Positions 43,610 to 57,372 of a stretch of 64,000 nt of DNA are shown here, piece after piece. Made by a program: the position numbers and the translations under genes. Location: the NCBI GenBank assembly GCA_029204225.1, contig CM055102.1:46764998-46828997 (forward strand), in the 5' to 3' direction. Origin of the DNA: Diphasiastrum complanatum (taxonomy: Eukaryota; Streptophyta; Lycopodiopsida; Lycopodiales; Lycopodiaceae). The notes below the pieces were generated by a model that had not been told where the DNA came from, searched no databases, and saw only the letters and a list, made by a program, of their open reading frames with translations. Numbering within the stretch: the first letter of the stretch is position 1; every line of letters starts with the position of its first letter.

Positions 43610-44500
43610 TTTGTGTTTCAATTCCACCGGTATTTGTTTCTGAAGAAGTGAACATTTTATGTAGAATACAGCATGGAACCCTTGAGTGTGTGCAGAACAA
43701 TCCTTCATACATTACTCCAGAGGGTGAGACGTGGTCTGCAAGGAGGAGGAGGTTGAACAGAAAATGCAACGTTGTGCGAAGGGCATTATCGTCTGCACCT
43801 GTCGTCCGTATTGTTGAGGAGGCAACATGTTCGACTGCAAGTTTGGTTTCAAACTTGCACAACTTTGAACATATGCATGTTGGTGATGTTGGTTTTAGGG
43901 ATAATTTACGAGAGATTGTCACCGCTGATCATGTTCGTAGAGATCCCACCTATACGACACCAGAGTTAGAGTCTAGATCGGAGAGGAGGAATAGATTAGA
44001 GTGAATGAGAAGAACAAAGAGGAGGTTTTTTTCTTATGAGTTGGAGCATGTATGATGTGGTTAGTAGGGATGGACCTGAATCCACTACATTTGAAAAAGT
44101 TGTCGATGACACACATATTGTGTAGATGTTGGTACGTCAGTAAGGGAGTTGGATTTAATGAGGATGTCCAGTTGAGTACATTCGAAACAGGATCCATCAC
44201 ACATGTCAGTTCTTCAACAAGATGTCTAGAAGCAGGTGCGGGGATTTGTTTGACATATTTAGATGCGGCTGTGACTTCGTCTAACCCATTGGATCCGTTG
44301 TCCAGTGTTGAGAATTTTGAGATGGTTTGTACGCCGGTGAGAGGCAGAGAATCATTTGAGGGAGAAGATTCGATATCTGTTGCATATGTTACGCCCGTAG
44401 AGGTGTGTAGCCATCCGTCGTATAGGACCCCTGAAGAGGAATCAAGATCGGCCAAGGTTAGAAGAATGAGATGTAGATATGCTGCTAAGAGGAAGTATTG
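43610..44500 (+). pseudogene. Helitron RepHel N-terminal region (probable), copy A
   Basis: Plus-strand frames hold a motif occurring three times: NPSYITPEGETWSARR (about 43698), DPTYTTPELESRSERR (about 43942) and HPSYRTPEEESRSAKV (about 44412), each followed by a basic stretch. Stops at 44002-44004 and a frame change separate the second and third. The region precedes RepHel helicase sequence on the same strand, so it is likely the N-terminal part of that protein, upstream of the HUH nuclease domain. The HUH domain itself is not seen. Copy B at 51199-52090. Assignment depends on context. Confidence 0.45.
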
Positions 44501-44518
44501 GGATAGGGTACGTGCGAC

Positions 44519-44712
<194 letters not shown>

Positions 44713-44733
44713 GAGAGAGTTGAACCGAGTTCA

Positions 44734-46440
44734 ATGGAGTTTGCTACACCTGAGGAAGTGCGGTTGTACGAGATAGTGAGGACCTATATGATGCATGGCC
44801 CATGCGGAACAACTTTTCCAAATGCACCATGCATGAAAGATGGAAAATGCTCGAAGAACTACCCAAGGAATTTCATTGATGAAACAACGGTAGTGAATGG
44901 GTATCTTTTGTATAGGCGTAGAGACAACGGAGAGAAGGTGAGGTCTCATGGAATAGAATAAGATAACAAGTGGATAGTACCGTACAACAATAGATGGTTG
45001 ATACTACATTTTCAGTGTCACATCAATGGGTGCTCATAAGCCAGTTGTGACTCGACTAGCAGCTCATCTGGCTAGACAGGAGTTGGTTTACTTTATTGAG
45101 GGAGTCGATTTAGAGGAGGTCGTAGAAGGTCGTTCGAGTACCACTTTGACAGCTTTTTTTGAACTGAATAGAAGTGGCGATTCGGAGGCCCGAGAGTTGG
45201 TGTACCAAGACTTGCCACAGTTTTACGTTTACAACAGGAGAGTGCGAAGTTGGACCCGTATAATCAATGCATAGTCCATTCCGACCATTGGACGTATGTA
45301 TTTTGTCCATCTGTCCAAAGGAGAGCAATTTTATTTGCGAGTTCTTTTGGCTCATGTAAGAGGTGCAAAAAGTTTTGAGGACTTGCGCACAGTTGACGGT
45401 GACTTGTTTTCGTTGTTCATAGATGCTTGCAAGCATAGACTTCTTATCAACGACGCGATGGAATGGAGTAATTGCCTGCTGGAGGCGGTGTCATGGGGAA
45501 CTCTGTCGCAACTTCGGCTCATGTTCACTATACTTCTTTTGACATGTGCCCCTTTTGACCCATTAGATCTTTGGAAGAGTATAGAGCCCCATTTAGTAGA
45601 AGATTACGCGGAGAAGTTAAGACAGCCAGTAACGTGCAAGACCATTACTGTGAGTTAGATTTTGGTAGATAGGGCTCTTCTAGACGTGGAGACACACATG
45701 CAGGCATTGAGAGAGTTGTTGACGAATTTTGGCTTCACACTTCTTGATAGCGATGTCAAGTATTCTCCATTATTTCGTGAGGAGAGATTTCTCAATGAGA
45801 CCCATTTAGAGGTAGAGGCTGACATCGAGAGATTGAATGTAGATCAACGCGTGATTTTTGACCATGTAGTATGTGAGCATGTGGTACAAAGAGTGGGTGG
45901 AGTATTCTTTGTAGATGGTCCGGGTGGTACGGGTAAGATGTTTCTCTATTGTGTCATGTTGTTGTACATGCGTGCACAAGGTTGGATAGCACTGGAAGTT
46001 GCATCATTGGGGATCATTGCATTGTTAATGAAAAGAGGACTGTGCACTCTAGATTTAGGATTCCTCCGACGGAATTGAATGAAAGCTTGACCTGCAACAT
46101 CTCGAAACAGTCTCCATTAGGTAAGCTTTTGATGGCATGTCAACTCATTGTTTGGGACAAGGCTCCCAAGGTACATAAGTATGCCATCGAGTGTGTGGCT
46201 CCATTTGGAGGGATTCCGATCGTTTTTGGTGGTGATTTCTGTCAGGTACTCCCGGTGGTACGACGGGGCAGTCGTGCCCAGATTGTGAGCGCTTCACTGA
46301 AGTGTTCGCGTTTGTGAAAATATATGGAGGTGCACAAACTGTCAACAAACATGCGCATTATGGGTGTGGAGGGAGCCGATAGGAACGAGCAGTCAAGGTT
46401 CGCAGAGTATTTGTTGAGTATTGGGGATGGTCGCGAGCCC
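44734..46440 (+). pseudogene. Helitron RepHel helicase, copy A
   Basis: Consecutive frames follow the order of plant Helitron proteins: MMHGPCGTTFPNAPCM and KCSKNYPRNF, then LAAHLARQELVYF, then the PIF1-like helicase with FFVDGPGGTGKMF (Walker A whose Thr is Met), ALEVASLGIIALL, IVWDKAPKVHKYAIE (DEAP replaced by DKAP), FGGDFCQVLPVV and SRAQIVSASLK, ending about 46440 (FAEYLLSIGDGREP). Stops at about 44959, 45272, 45656 and 46076 and several frame changes. Later helicase motifs and the HUH nuclease domain are missing. Loss of the Walker A Thr and the Walker B Glu means no ATPase activity even if the frames were joined. Confidence 0.85.
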
Positions 46441-46886
46441 ACATTCGTGTGTAGTAGTAACTATCCCTGGCAACGACGCCACTGTTGGGAGTAGAGATAG
46501 TGGTCGAGAAGCCCTCCGCCTGTCGAAGGGTTAGTTCCACTAGGATAGTTCTCTAACTAAATCTAGTTGCAGATTAGTTGCTAAATTCCTACTCTAACCT
46601 TTGTTGTGGGGCAACATTTGGATTGAATGCCAAAGAAGGTAGGCAATCATCCCATATGGTAGCAGTAGATGCCAACTTGGACAAATCATTGGCGAATATT
46701 GTCGATTGTCGCGCAGTTGGATCTGGTGAATTTCGGTATTTTTCGGTACTGCACATTTTCCATGAATTCCAAGCATTCCATATTGAAGTCGTGTTTGTGT
46801 GAAAAAAAAAAAACTTATTTGCTCTGGCAAGCCAATTAGAATTGGTCCATGCCGTAAATCTTGATTCCCAATAACCACCCAACATT
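46441..46886. other. End of duplicated unit, copy A
   Basis: No gene. Includes a 48-bp word (46671-46719) that occurs again at 54216-54264 and, outside the duplication, at 54476-54523. Confidence 0.5.
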
Positions 46887-47793
46887 ATAGATATCAAACT
46901 ACTTACATTTACAAGGTAAAAATTGTAAAATCTAACAAGAATAACCATTACCAATCATAGGTTATCTTCACATGTAAAACAGTTCAATACCATATTAAGC
47001 CCCATAAACATTTATTAAAAACCCCAATGCAATGTCTTTCTCAACAATGCAAAAAGCCATAACATTTTACTTTAAAGACATGCAACAATCATTGATGTTG
47101 ACAGCCAAGCAATTAGCTGACCATCCACATGCACCAATCCAATTTTAACACCCAAAAAAGAAAAGAAAAAATCCATGCCAAAATGGAAAAAGACATACAC
47201 CCCCACAAAGGCTCCAACATAACCCATTACCAATCCTAAATGGGTTTTCAATAGGAAAGAATGAGAGACCCGTTGGTATCCCTACACGGCCGCCAGCGGA
47301 CCTTCTACTTCTTCTCTTCTCTCAAGTTGCCATCGTTGGAAGAATGCCACTACTTCTTGCGTCTCATCTGCTCCATCGCGATTCTTACATCTCTCAGCCT
47401 CAGCCTCCAAGCGATTCTGGATTAATTGTGCATATTTGCTGCTGGAAATCTACTTCCAGATGCATGTCCAAGAGATTTGAAAGAACACAATGTAGGAGTT
47501 CAACCATGGAGTGATTGCTAAGAGGTGCAACCCAAAAGATTATAGAATGGGGTTCACTTGTAAGTCAAGAGGCGGAACTCAAAAAGTTATAAATTGTGGT
47601 TCATCTTTTGCAGGCACAAATAGGAGCCTCCTCCATGAGTTCCATAGCATGTGTTATTTACTAACATGCTGTTGCATTGTTAATTGAAGATTCTACTACT
47701 TGCATTTCCTTCCATGCTCCATCTTCATGCATATAGTTTGGGTACTGATGTATGAATGTGTTTGTTGTTCATTCCTCTCTTAAGGATTGGTTT

Positions 47794-48073
47794 GGGATTA
47801 GTTCTAGATGTGCAGGGCTTGGAGGCTGATTCATCATTCTACTCAGATGCTACTTAGTTATCGGCTCCCTGAGAAGTTCTTGTTACAATTGTTTAGTGAC
47901 ACTTATAATAAGCACTTTGTAGGATTTCCATTTGCTTTAGCATTAGGTAGATGTGTAGGACTTGGAGATTGATCCACCATTCCACTGAGTTCCGATGTTT
48001 CCCGGTTTCTAGCTCCCTGGGGAGTTCTTCTTACAACTGTTGAGTGACAGTTGTAATAAGCACTTTGTAGATT
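47794..48073. repeat. Two-unit ~139-bp direct repeat, copy B
   Basis: Same as 40251-40530. Confidence 0.6.
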
Positions 48074-48130
48074 CTGTTATTTCAGTTTAGAGGTTGTTGT
48101 GTTGATGTTCTGTGATTTCAGTAGGTAGTT

Positions 48131-48702
48131 TGATATCTATGTGATCCACACGTGTGAGGACCTGTCCACACATGTGAAATGTTCATCATATTTTTCAGTT
48201 CCATTGTACTTAGATTTTATTTGAGTCAAATAGCATATCTCCTAAATTGTAGGAGTTATCTCCTAGATTGTAGGAATCTAGAAGGTCGACACTAACCACC
48301 AACGGTGATGTGGCAAATTAGTGGAATGTCTATCCCACACATGCTGGAAGTAGCCTAGGGAGAGATTATGATGATTGTGTACTTGATCCATGATGGACCC
48401 ATTTGGAGGTTAATGATGAGAAACATTGATTGGGGAGCAGCTTTCACTCTATTAAGCAAGTTCTTTGTGGATGAATGTTTAGGATCTGATAAGTAAACTT
48501 ATTTGTTGTACACTTGTTGTACTTCACACGTGTGAAGCTCTTTTATCATTATCTTTGATTGTTCTTGCTTGGACGTGTAGAAATTGTCAAGTAAAAGCTA
48601 GATTTGGATGTTAGTTTGAAGATGGATCAACATACCAAGTTGCCAATCACTCTTATTGATCTTTTGTGGATCAAATTGAGTCCTATTTTCTGATTTTTGA
48701 CA
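48131..48702 (+). repeat. LTR (572 bp), copy B
   Basis: Same as 40588-41159, with a single change noted (acatgtag to acgtgtag near 48575). Confidence 0.75.
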
Positions 48703-49572
48703 ATTCCATCGTTGGCTACTTTTCCAATAATGCATGAAAAACAATTTGATAAGTAATAATGGATTGCCATAAGTAAACCTTATATATGGATTCTCTAGGC
48801 CATAACCAAGAATGAGTGGGACGATATAAATTTTGCTATCCTAACAGGCAGTCTATGAATTTGGTTCATAGATTTAGGATTGATAGCAAGATATTCGTTC
48901 CTCATGGGTTACATTTTCCAAGATGGAATCCTATTCAAGAAATTTAATTTTTCTGGTACTATGCGTGACCAAACTTTGGAAGTGTGTGTTCTTCCCAGAT
49001 TGAAAGCCAAATGAACATTCCTATACATAAATAAATGCAAATTTCATGAACTTTCTTTAATTTTATTGAAGTTGAATTTTAAAGTCCCAAGTTAATGTTG
49101 CATTTCTATTATTCAATGGCTTTCAAAACTCAAAAGACATACAACTTTCATAAATCATAACCTGTTTTTAATTTATTTAAAGTCGAGTTTTAAAGTTTAA
49201 AGTTAAAAATTTTCGATATGGGATCGACTCAAAAATTTTGACTTTGGATATTTTCGATACTGTGTAAATTTTGATAATGTCAGTTAGAAATCTGACCCAC
49301 GACGCAGTGTTAACAGTCTGTCTACTTTGTACATTCAAAGGCAGTTGTAATAAATGTAGCAGATCGTCGGTCGTCCATTGACCCTCAACCCATTCCCCAA
49401 AAAATGTGAGACTGCCCTCCCATTTTATGCAGTTTCTGTTGGATTTCACTACTCAGCCTCAAATTCATTCAATCATGAGCATCCTGAAAGTTGTCTGTAC
49501 TTATACAAAAATTACAAAAAGAAAACTAAAATGTTTGAGCAGAAGATCAAAAAAATCCAATACCGAATTTTT

Positions 49573-50028
49573 TTCGACCCAAAGCTTGAAATCTAGAATC
49601 AAAATTTTTTGATACCGGATCGACTCAAAAAATTCGTAATTTTTTTATACCCAAAATCCAAATTTTTTGACACGGGATAACCTCGAAAAATTTGTACTTT
49701 TCGATATTCAAAATCATAATTTTTTGATACACGGCCGACTCAGAAAATTTGTAAATTTTTGATACCCAAAGTCAAAAAAATTTGATACGGGATCAAATCG
49801 GAAAATTTGTAAATTTTTGGTACCCAAAATTAGAATTTTTTGATACGCAAAATCAGAATTTTTTGATACCCAAAATTTGTACTTTTTTGAAACCAAAAAA
49901 CATCAATTTTCAATACCCAAAATCAATATTTTTTTATATCCAAAATCAGAATTCTTTGATACGGGATCGACTCAAAAAATTCAAAAAATTTCCATACCCA
50001 AAATTAAATTTTTTTGATATCCAAAATC
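49573..50028. repeat. AT-rich minisatellite, copy B
   Basis: Same as 42030-42485; gggatcgcc of copy A reads gggataacc here (near 49677). Confidence 0.7.
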
Positions 50029-50125
50029 AGACGTCCACCTGCCGTACTTTGGTCACGTACATACACACACATACATCGGCCACCCGTCAACGACCATCGA
50101 GTTTCCTCCCAAACCATCGCTGCTC

Positions 50126-50154
50126 GCCCGTCAACGACGGGCACTCTTTACTAG
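50126..50154 (+). mobile_element. Candidate Helitron 3' terminus, copy B
   Basis: Same hairpin (50126-50142) and CTAG (50151-50154) as in copy A. Confidence 0.5.
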
Positions 50155-50321
50155 TATATATATATATTTATCTATTTATATTTATATATATATTTATTTA
50201 TTTATACATATCTATATGTCCATATACATATATATCTATATCTATACATATATATGTACATACATATGTATATATATATATATATATATAAGATATTTGT
50301 GTGTGAGATTTGTGTCTGTGT

Positions 50322-50373
50322 ATGGGGTAGGAAGATGCACCCATGGTTGCATGGGTGCATCCTCCTACCCCAT
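50322..50373. repeat. 52-nt hairpin, copy B
   Basis: Identical to 42775-42826 although the flanks have changed (TA tract length, gtgcct to gtgtct). Confidence 0.85.
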
Positions 50374-50417
50374 GTACTTTTAAAAAAAAACTAACTAAAA
50401 CTTTTACATGCATGTGG

Positions 50418-50540
50418 GGAGGAGTATGTATGCCCCATGAATAAATTGTGTTGCAAGTGCTTTTGGCAATGGTCACCATGGAGGAGTATGTATGCCCCAT
50501 GCATAAATTGTGTTGCAAGTGCTTTTGGAAATGGTCACAA
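50418..50540. repeat. Two 62-bp direct repeats, copy B
   Basis: Same as 42871-42993. Confidence 0.85.
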
Positions 50541-50713
50541 CTTCACAACTTCAGATAGATTTCAAGCACCTACAAGTCATGAGCAGCGTCCATTTATTCG
50601 CCACGCCAAATAGTTATGCAGATCCAAAACCATCCCCAGATCAAGTGAGTAGAAACGAGAGAGATGATCCGATAAACCACAAAACGATGCCAATCAGTCG
50701 TCTCTCAGCCACA

Positions 50714-50714
<1 letters not shown>

Positions 50715-50805
<91 letters not shown>
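50715..50805. repeat. (CT)n microsatellite, copy B
   Basis: About 45 CT units after acaca; longer than in copy A. Confidence 0.9.
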
Positions 50806-50806
<1 letters not shown>

Positions 50807-51198
50807 GACTATGAAATTGTTTGATAGATTGAAAAAGTCAAGAATATTTAGATTTATGGTAATATGGTTGTACAAGGTGGGAATTTGAAATTTTGGAAGT
50901 GGAAAGTGGGAGGGAATATGTGGTGGACAAGAGTATTTTCTATGTCAACGAATCTGATTGAAGCTAGCAGACTGCGGGCCTCAAGCAAGCATTCTAGAAT
51001 AGGGTACAACCATACGGTTCGAGAATTTGAATTGACACTCTGTATTGCTTTCATTTTGTAATCCTTTGACTCTAAATGCACCTATAGGTCTCAAACCCAT
51101 ACTATGTTCAACTTTATTTGATTATATTTTTTTTTTTGTCTTTCACCTACAATCAACAATTCTTTTATCTTCAAAAAAATTTACAACAAATCTAATAA

Positions 51199-52090
51199 TT
51201 TGTGTTTCAATTCCACCGGTATTTGTTTCTGAAGAAGTGAACATTTTATGTAGAATACAGCATGGAACCCTTGAGTGTGTGCAGAACAATCCTTCATACA
51301 TTACTCCAGAGGGTGAGACGTGGTCTGCAAGGAGGAGGAGGTTGAACAGAAAATGCAACGTTGTGCGAAGGGCATTATCGTCTGCACCTGTCGTCCGTAT
51401 TGTTGAGGAGGCAACATGTTCGACTGCAAGTTTGGTTTCAAACTTGCACAACTTTGAACATATGCATGTTGGTGATGTTGGTTTTAGGGATAATTTACGA
51501 GAGATTGTCACCGCTGATCATGTTCGTAGAGATCCCACCTATACGACACCAGAGTTAGAGTCTAGATCGGAGAGGAGGAATAGATTAGAGTGAATGAGAA
51601 GAACAAAGAGGAGGTTTTTTTCTTATGAGTTGGAGCATGTATGATGTGGTTAGTAGGGATGGACCTGAATCCACTACATTTGAAAAAGTTGTCGATGACA
51701 CACATATTGTGTAGATGTTGGTACGTCAGTAAGGGAGTTGGATTTAATGAGGATGTCCAGTTGAGTACATTCGAAACAGGATCCATCACACATGTCAGTT
51801 CTTCAACAAGATGTCTAGAAGCAGGTGCGGGGATTTGTTTGACATATTTAGATGCGGCTGTGACTTCGTCTAACCCATTGGATCCGTTGTCCAGTGTTGA
51901 GAATTTTGAGATGGTTTGTACGCCGGTGAGAGGCAGAGAATCATTTGAGGGAGAAGATTCGACATCTGTTGCATATGTTACGCCCGTAGAGGTGTGTAGC
52001 CATCCGTCGTATAGGACCCCTGAAGAGGAATCAAGATCGGCCAAGGTTAGAAGAATGAGATGTAGATATGCTGCTAAGAGGAAGTATTGG
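51199..52090 (+). pseudogene. Helitron RepHel N-terminal region (probable), copy B
   Basis: Same three-fold PSYxTPE motif as copy A, at about 51287, 51531 and 52001. One codon differs (ATA to ACA near 51962, Ile to Thr). Same stops. Context and caveats as for copy A. Confidence 0.45.
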
Positions 52091-52107
52091 GATAGGGTAC
52101 GTGCGAC

Positions 52108-52257
<150 letters not shown>

Positions 52258-52278
52258 GAGAGAGTTGAACCGAGTTCA

Positions 52279-53985
52279 ATGGAGTTTGCTACACCTGAGG
52301 AAGTGCGGTTGTACGAGATAGTGAGGACCTATATGATGCATGGCCCATGCGGAACAACTTTTCCAAATGCACCATGCATGAAAGATGGAAAATGCTCGAA
52401 GAACTACCCAAGGAATTTCATTGATGAAACAACGGTAGTGAATGGGTATCTTTTGTATAGGCGTAGAGACAACGGAGAGAAGGTGAGGTCTCATGGAATA
52501 GAATAAGATAACAAGTGGATAGTACCGTACAACAATAGATGGTTGATACTACATTTTCAGTGTCACATCAATGGGTGCTCATAAGCCAGTTGTGACTCGA
52601 CTAGCAGCTCATCTGGCTAGACAGGAGTTGGTTTACTTTATTGAGGGAGTCGATTTAGAGGAGGTCGTAGAAGGTCGTTCGAGTACCACTTTGACAGCTT
52701 TTTTTGAACTGAATAGAAGTGGCGATTCGGAGGCCCGAGAGTTGGTGTACCAAGACTTGCCACAGTTTTACGTTTACAACAGGAGAGTGCGAAGTTGGAC
52801 CCATATAATCAATGCATAGTCCATTCCGACCATTGGACGTATGTATTTTGTCCATCTGTCCAAAGGAGAGCGATTTTATTTGCGAGTTCTTTTGGCTCAT
52901 GTAAGAGGTGCAAAAAGTTTTGAGGACTTGCGCACAGTTGACGGTGACTTGTTTTCGTTGTTCATAGATGCTTGCAAGCATAGACTTCTTATCAACGACG
53001 CGATGGAATGGAGTAATTGCCTGCTGGAGGCGGTGTCATGGGGAACTCTGTCGCAACTTCGGCTCATGTTCACTATACTTCTTTTGACATGTGCCCCTTT
53101 TGACCCATTAGATCTTTGGAAGAGTATAGAGCCCCATTTAGTAGAAGATTACGCGGAGAAGTTAAGACAGCCAGTAACGTGCAAGACCATTACTGTGAGT
53201 TAGATTTTGGTAGATAGGGCTCTTCTAGACGTGGAGACACACATGCAGGCATTGAGAGAGTTGTTGACGAATTTTGGCTTCACACTTCTTGATAGCGATG
53301 TCAAGTATTCTCCATTATTTCATGAGGAGAGATTTCTCAATGAGACCCTTTTAGAGGTAGAGGCTGACATCGAGAGATTGAATGTAGATCAACGCGTGAT
53401 TTTTGACCATGTAGTATGTGAGCATGTGGTACAAAGAGTGGGTGGAGTATTCTTTGTAGATGGTCCGGGTGGTGCGGGTAAGATGTTTCTCTATTGTGTC
53501 ATGTTGTTGTACATGCGTGCACAAGGTTGGATAGCACTGGAAGTTGCATCATTGGGGATCATTGCATTGTTAATGAAAAGAGGACTGTGCACTCTAGATT
53601 TAGGATTCCTCCGACGGAATTGAATGAAAGCTTGACCTGCAACATCTCGAAACAGTCTCCATTAGGTAAGCTTTTGATGGCATGTCAACTCATTGTTTGG
53701 GACAAGGCTCCCAAGGTACATAAGTATGCCATCGAGTGTGTGGCTCCATTTGGAGGGATTCCGATCGTTTTTGGTGGTGATTTCTGTCAGGTACTCCCGG
53801 TGGTACGACGGGGCAGTCGTGCCCAGATTGTGAGCGCTTCACTGAAGTGTTCGCGTTTGTGAAAATATATGGAGGTGCACAAACTGTCAACAAACATGCG
53901 CATTATGGGTGTGGAGGGAGCCGATAGGAACGAGCAGTCAAGGTTCGCAGAGTATTTGTTGAGTATTGGGGATGGTCGCGAGCCC
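52279..53985 (+). pseudogene. Helitron RepHel helicase, copy B
   Basis: Same layout and stops as copy A. Differences include GGTGKM changed to GGAGKM in the Walker A region (near 53475), Arg to His near 53320 and CGT to CAT near 52803. These are neutral-looking changes in a dead gene. Missing parts as in copy A. Confidence 0.85.
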
Positions 53986-54431
53986 ACATTCATGTGTAGT
54001 AGTAACTATCCCTGGCAACGACGCCACTGTTGGGAGTAGAGATAGTGGTCGAGAAGCCCTCCGCCTGTCGAAGGGTTAGTTCCACTAGGATAGTTCTCTA
54101 ACTAAATCTAGTTGCAGATTAGTTGCTAAATTCCTACTCTAACCTTTGTTGTGGGGCAACATTTGGATTGAATGCCAAAGAAGGTAGGCAATCATCCCAT
54201 ATGGTAGCAGTAGATGCCAACTTGGACAAATCATTGGCGAATATTGTCGATTGTCGCGCAGTTGGATCTGGTGAATTTCGGTATTTTTCGGTACTGCACA
54301 TTTTCCATGAATTCCAAGCATTCCATATTGAAGTCGTGTTTGTGTGAAAAAAAAAAAACTTATTTGCTCTGGCAAGCCAATTAGAATTGGTCCATGCCGT
54401 AAATCTTGATTCCCAATAACCACCCAACATT

Positions 54432-54861
<430 letters not shown>

Positions 54862-54879
54862 GCATAAGAAATAACAATT

Positions 54880-55318
54880 CCAATAACATTCAAATCCAAC
54901 AATTAGTAAATACAACAAAAGCATGAGAGACGGAGGTAAAAGGTTAGAGATCAAGGACATTCACAAGTCCATTCCATAAGAAAGCCAATCTGCTTATATT
55001 GAATTGAAGATTTGAACATGAGGAGCAACTCGAGTTTGTCCCTATTTATAGTGGAGAGGAAGGCCTTGGCCTCGAAATCCATTTGAATTTTAATTTGAAC
55101 CAATTTTGGTGGGAGTCCCAACTTTATTCACTAACTTGACATTAGGCCCTGCGACATTAAAAGTCTCGCAAAAAGGCCTAAAGTCTTTTTATTGACTTTC
55201 TAGTTATCAAATAACTATGTGGTCATCGGGTTGGACTTACATACGTGGTGGGGTGCCAAATCCCTCTCACTTATTAACTATGGTTAGGATTGCCTTGGGA
55301 TCCGCAAACCCTCCAACA
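54880..55318 (-). repeat. Copia-type LTR, minus strand (3' LTR start)
   Basis: On the minus strand it begins TGTTGGAGGGTTTGCGG at 55318, preceded by a purine tract ggtgggggatat (55319-55330). A TATA box (tataaata, reverse of 55043-55050) follows about 270 bases in. The far end is not fixed and may lie beyond the microsatellite. The internal region of this element is cut short at about 55390 by plus-strand copia sequence. Confidence 0.6.
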
Positions 55319-55390
55319 ATATCCCCCACCAAAACTGGTGGCGGTCCCATGACACCTCGCGAGATTTATTCACTTGGGGCTCTGATTGGC

Positions 55391-56670
55391 CTCGTGTCAT
55401 ACCTTAATAAGATGGTACTACACCTTTTCCATGAATTCCATGCGCTCAAGATGTCGAATAATGATTCTCTTCAAAATCATATTAACCAGTTTAAGAATCT
55501 CTTGCAACAGATGGTCGTTGTTGGATCAGTCATAGACGATCAAGACGCAATGAGAACTGGGTGATAATCATCGCAACACACTCAGATTTAACTCTTACTA
55601 GAGTTATCACTATATTGTTGCAAGAAGATAATCGAAGAAGTCAAGACACTTCGTTTACCTCTTCGTCTCATGTCCTATATGTCAACAAGGGCTCGAAACA
55701 ATAGAAGCAGAAAAGCTCCAAGCAGTCTACATCGAATCAGAAACAGACTCAAAGTCAAGAACAATCATCAAATCCACATTTGTCAAAGAGGAAGATGTTT
55801 TGCAGGTATTGCAAGTGCAATAATTATGAGATCCAGGATTGCCGAATTCTCAAAGCGAAGAATACAGCCAAGCAACCTGATCAACAAGCAAATACAATAC
55901 TTACAGCATCTCCTGAAGTTGGAATGGATGAAGGCTCTTTTATGGTCAAAGACAAATATGCGAATCTGGATGCTTCGTGATTTCTGGATTCTGGAGCTAC
56001 TCAACATATGACCAATCATCGTGAGATTTTCCAATCCTATATGCCTTACAACACAAGAAAGTATGTTCTTTATGGTGATGAAAGCACTCACACTATCAAA
56101 GGTGAAGGTACCGTAAGATTAAAATTTCAACATCATCAATTCAAACTACTGTCAAAAGTCTTGTATGTTCTTAAACTCTCTACAAGCACTCGGCAAGAGG
56201 CATAAATACTTATATAGATTGGCACATTGTTATTATGATTATAGTCAAGCTTTGAAAACCTCTGTTCTTGTCAATAAAGCATAATTATGGCATCATCGCT
56301 TAGGACACTTGAATTATGCATTTGTTTCAAATATGCCCAGACAATCTCTAGTACTTGATCTCGACTATCCTTCTGGTAAAGTCGATTTCCCTGTCTGCCA
56401 TAGCTGCATCCTTGGAAAGCAGACTAGAATTTCTTTTAGATCGAGTCATAGGCATGCATCAAAAGGTCTGTTAGATGTTGTTTATACAGATATATGTGAA
56501 TCTATGCAAACTTCTTCATTGCTAGATGCAAAGTATATTTCATTACCTTTATTGACAAATTCTCTCGAAGCACAACTGTTTACTTCATTAAATAGAAATC
56601 AGAAGCTTTCATCAAGTTCAGACAATTCAAAGAGCATGCAGAAAATCAAACTGGAAAACGAATCAAAGCA
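55391..56670 (+). pseudogene. Copia gag end, protease and integrase start
   Basis: Gag tail: YLNKMVLHLFHEFHALKM and HINQFKNLLQQM. The zinc knuckle reads CRYCKCNNYEIQDC (55799 on), with Tyr in place of the His of CX2CX4HX4C. Protease: LDSGATQHMT at 55984-56013; the codon before FLDSG is TGA (55978-55980) where Trp is usual. Integrase zinc region: LWHHRLGHLNYAF near 56285 (LWHHR in another frame), then CHSCILGKQTRISF and DVVYTDICE with the first catalytic Asp. Several stops. Confidence 0.75.
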
Positions 56671-57372
56671 TTGAGCTCAGATAACGAGGGAGAATACGTC
56701 TCCACCGAATTCAAGGAGTACTGCCTTAACAACGACATTGAGCAACAATACATTGCCTCCTACTAGCCTCAGTCAAATGGTCTTGCTGAGAGAAATAACA
56801 GAACCTTAGTTGAATCGGCAAAGTGCATGTTATCACATGCGACACTTCCGAAGTCCTTCTAGGTTGAAGCTGTTTCAACAACAACCTATATTTAGAACAA
56901 AAGTCCTACTAAAGGTCTCTCAAACAAAACACCATTCAAAATTTGGATAAGTACCAAACCTTCTCTATCAAACTTACGAGTTTTTGGATGTACTGCTTAT
57001 GCGCAGATTCCTCATGATCTCAAAAAGAAGCTCGACTTCCAGAGTATCAAATGTATTTTCACCAGCTACACTAATTCATATCAAGCCTATAAGTTGTTTG
57101 ATCCCATCGAGTTGAAGATATTCACTAGTCGGGATGTCACTTTCATCGAAGATCAGTTTATTGATCTCAAAGAAAAAGACAGTGCCCACGTAGCTGACCT
57201 GTCAGATTCTCCTAACATATTGAACTTCCTAGTTCCTCAGTCGACTATTCTCATTGAATGTCCAAGCTCATCTACTTTCGGCGAACAACATATCAACGGT
57301 GAATCAGAAGATAATGATGTTGTAGTTCAGCAACTACAATATAATGAAAATGATCAACTCCTTATTTCCTAG
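56671..57372 (+). pseudogene. Copia integrase core end and GKE-type region
   Basis: SSDNEGEYVSTEF near 56676 has the second catalytic Asp and QSNGLAERNNRTL near 56770 the third (Glu). Then NLRVFGCTAYAQIPH and the linker DPIELKIFTSRDVTF to a stop at 57370. TAG stops at 56764-56766 (TAG for CAG before PQSN) and others break the frame. Confidence 0.75.
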
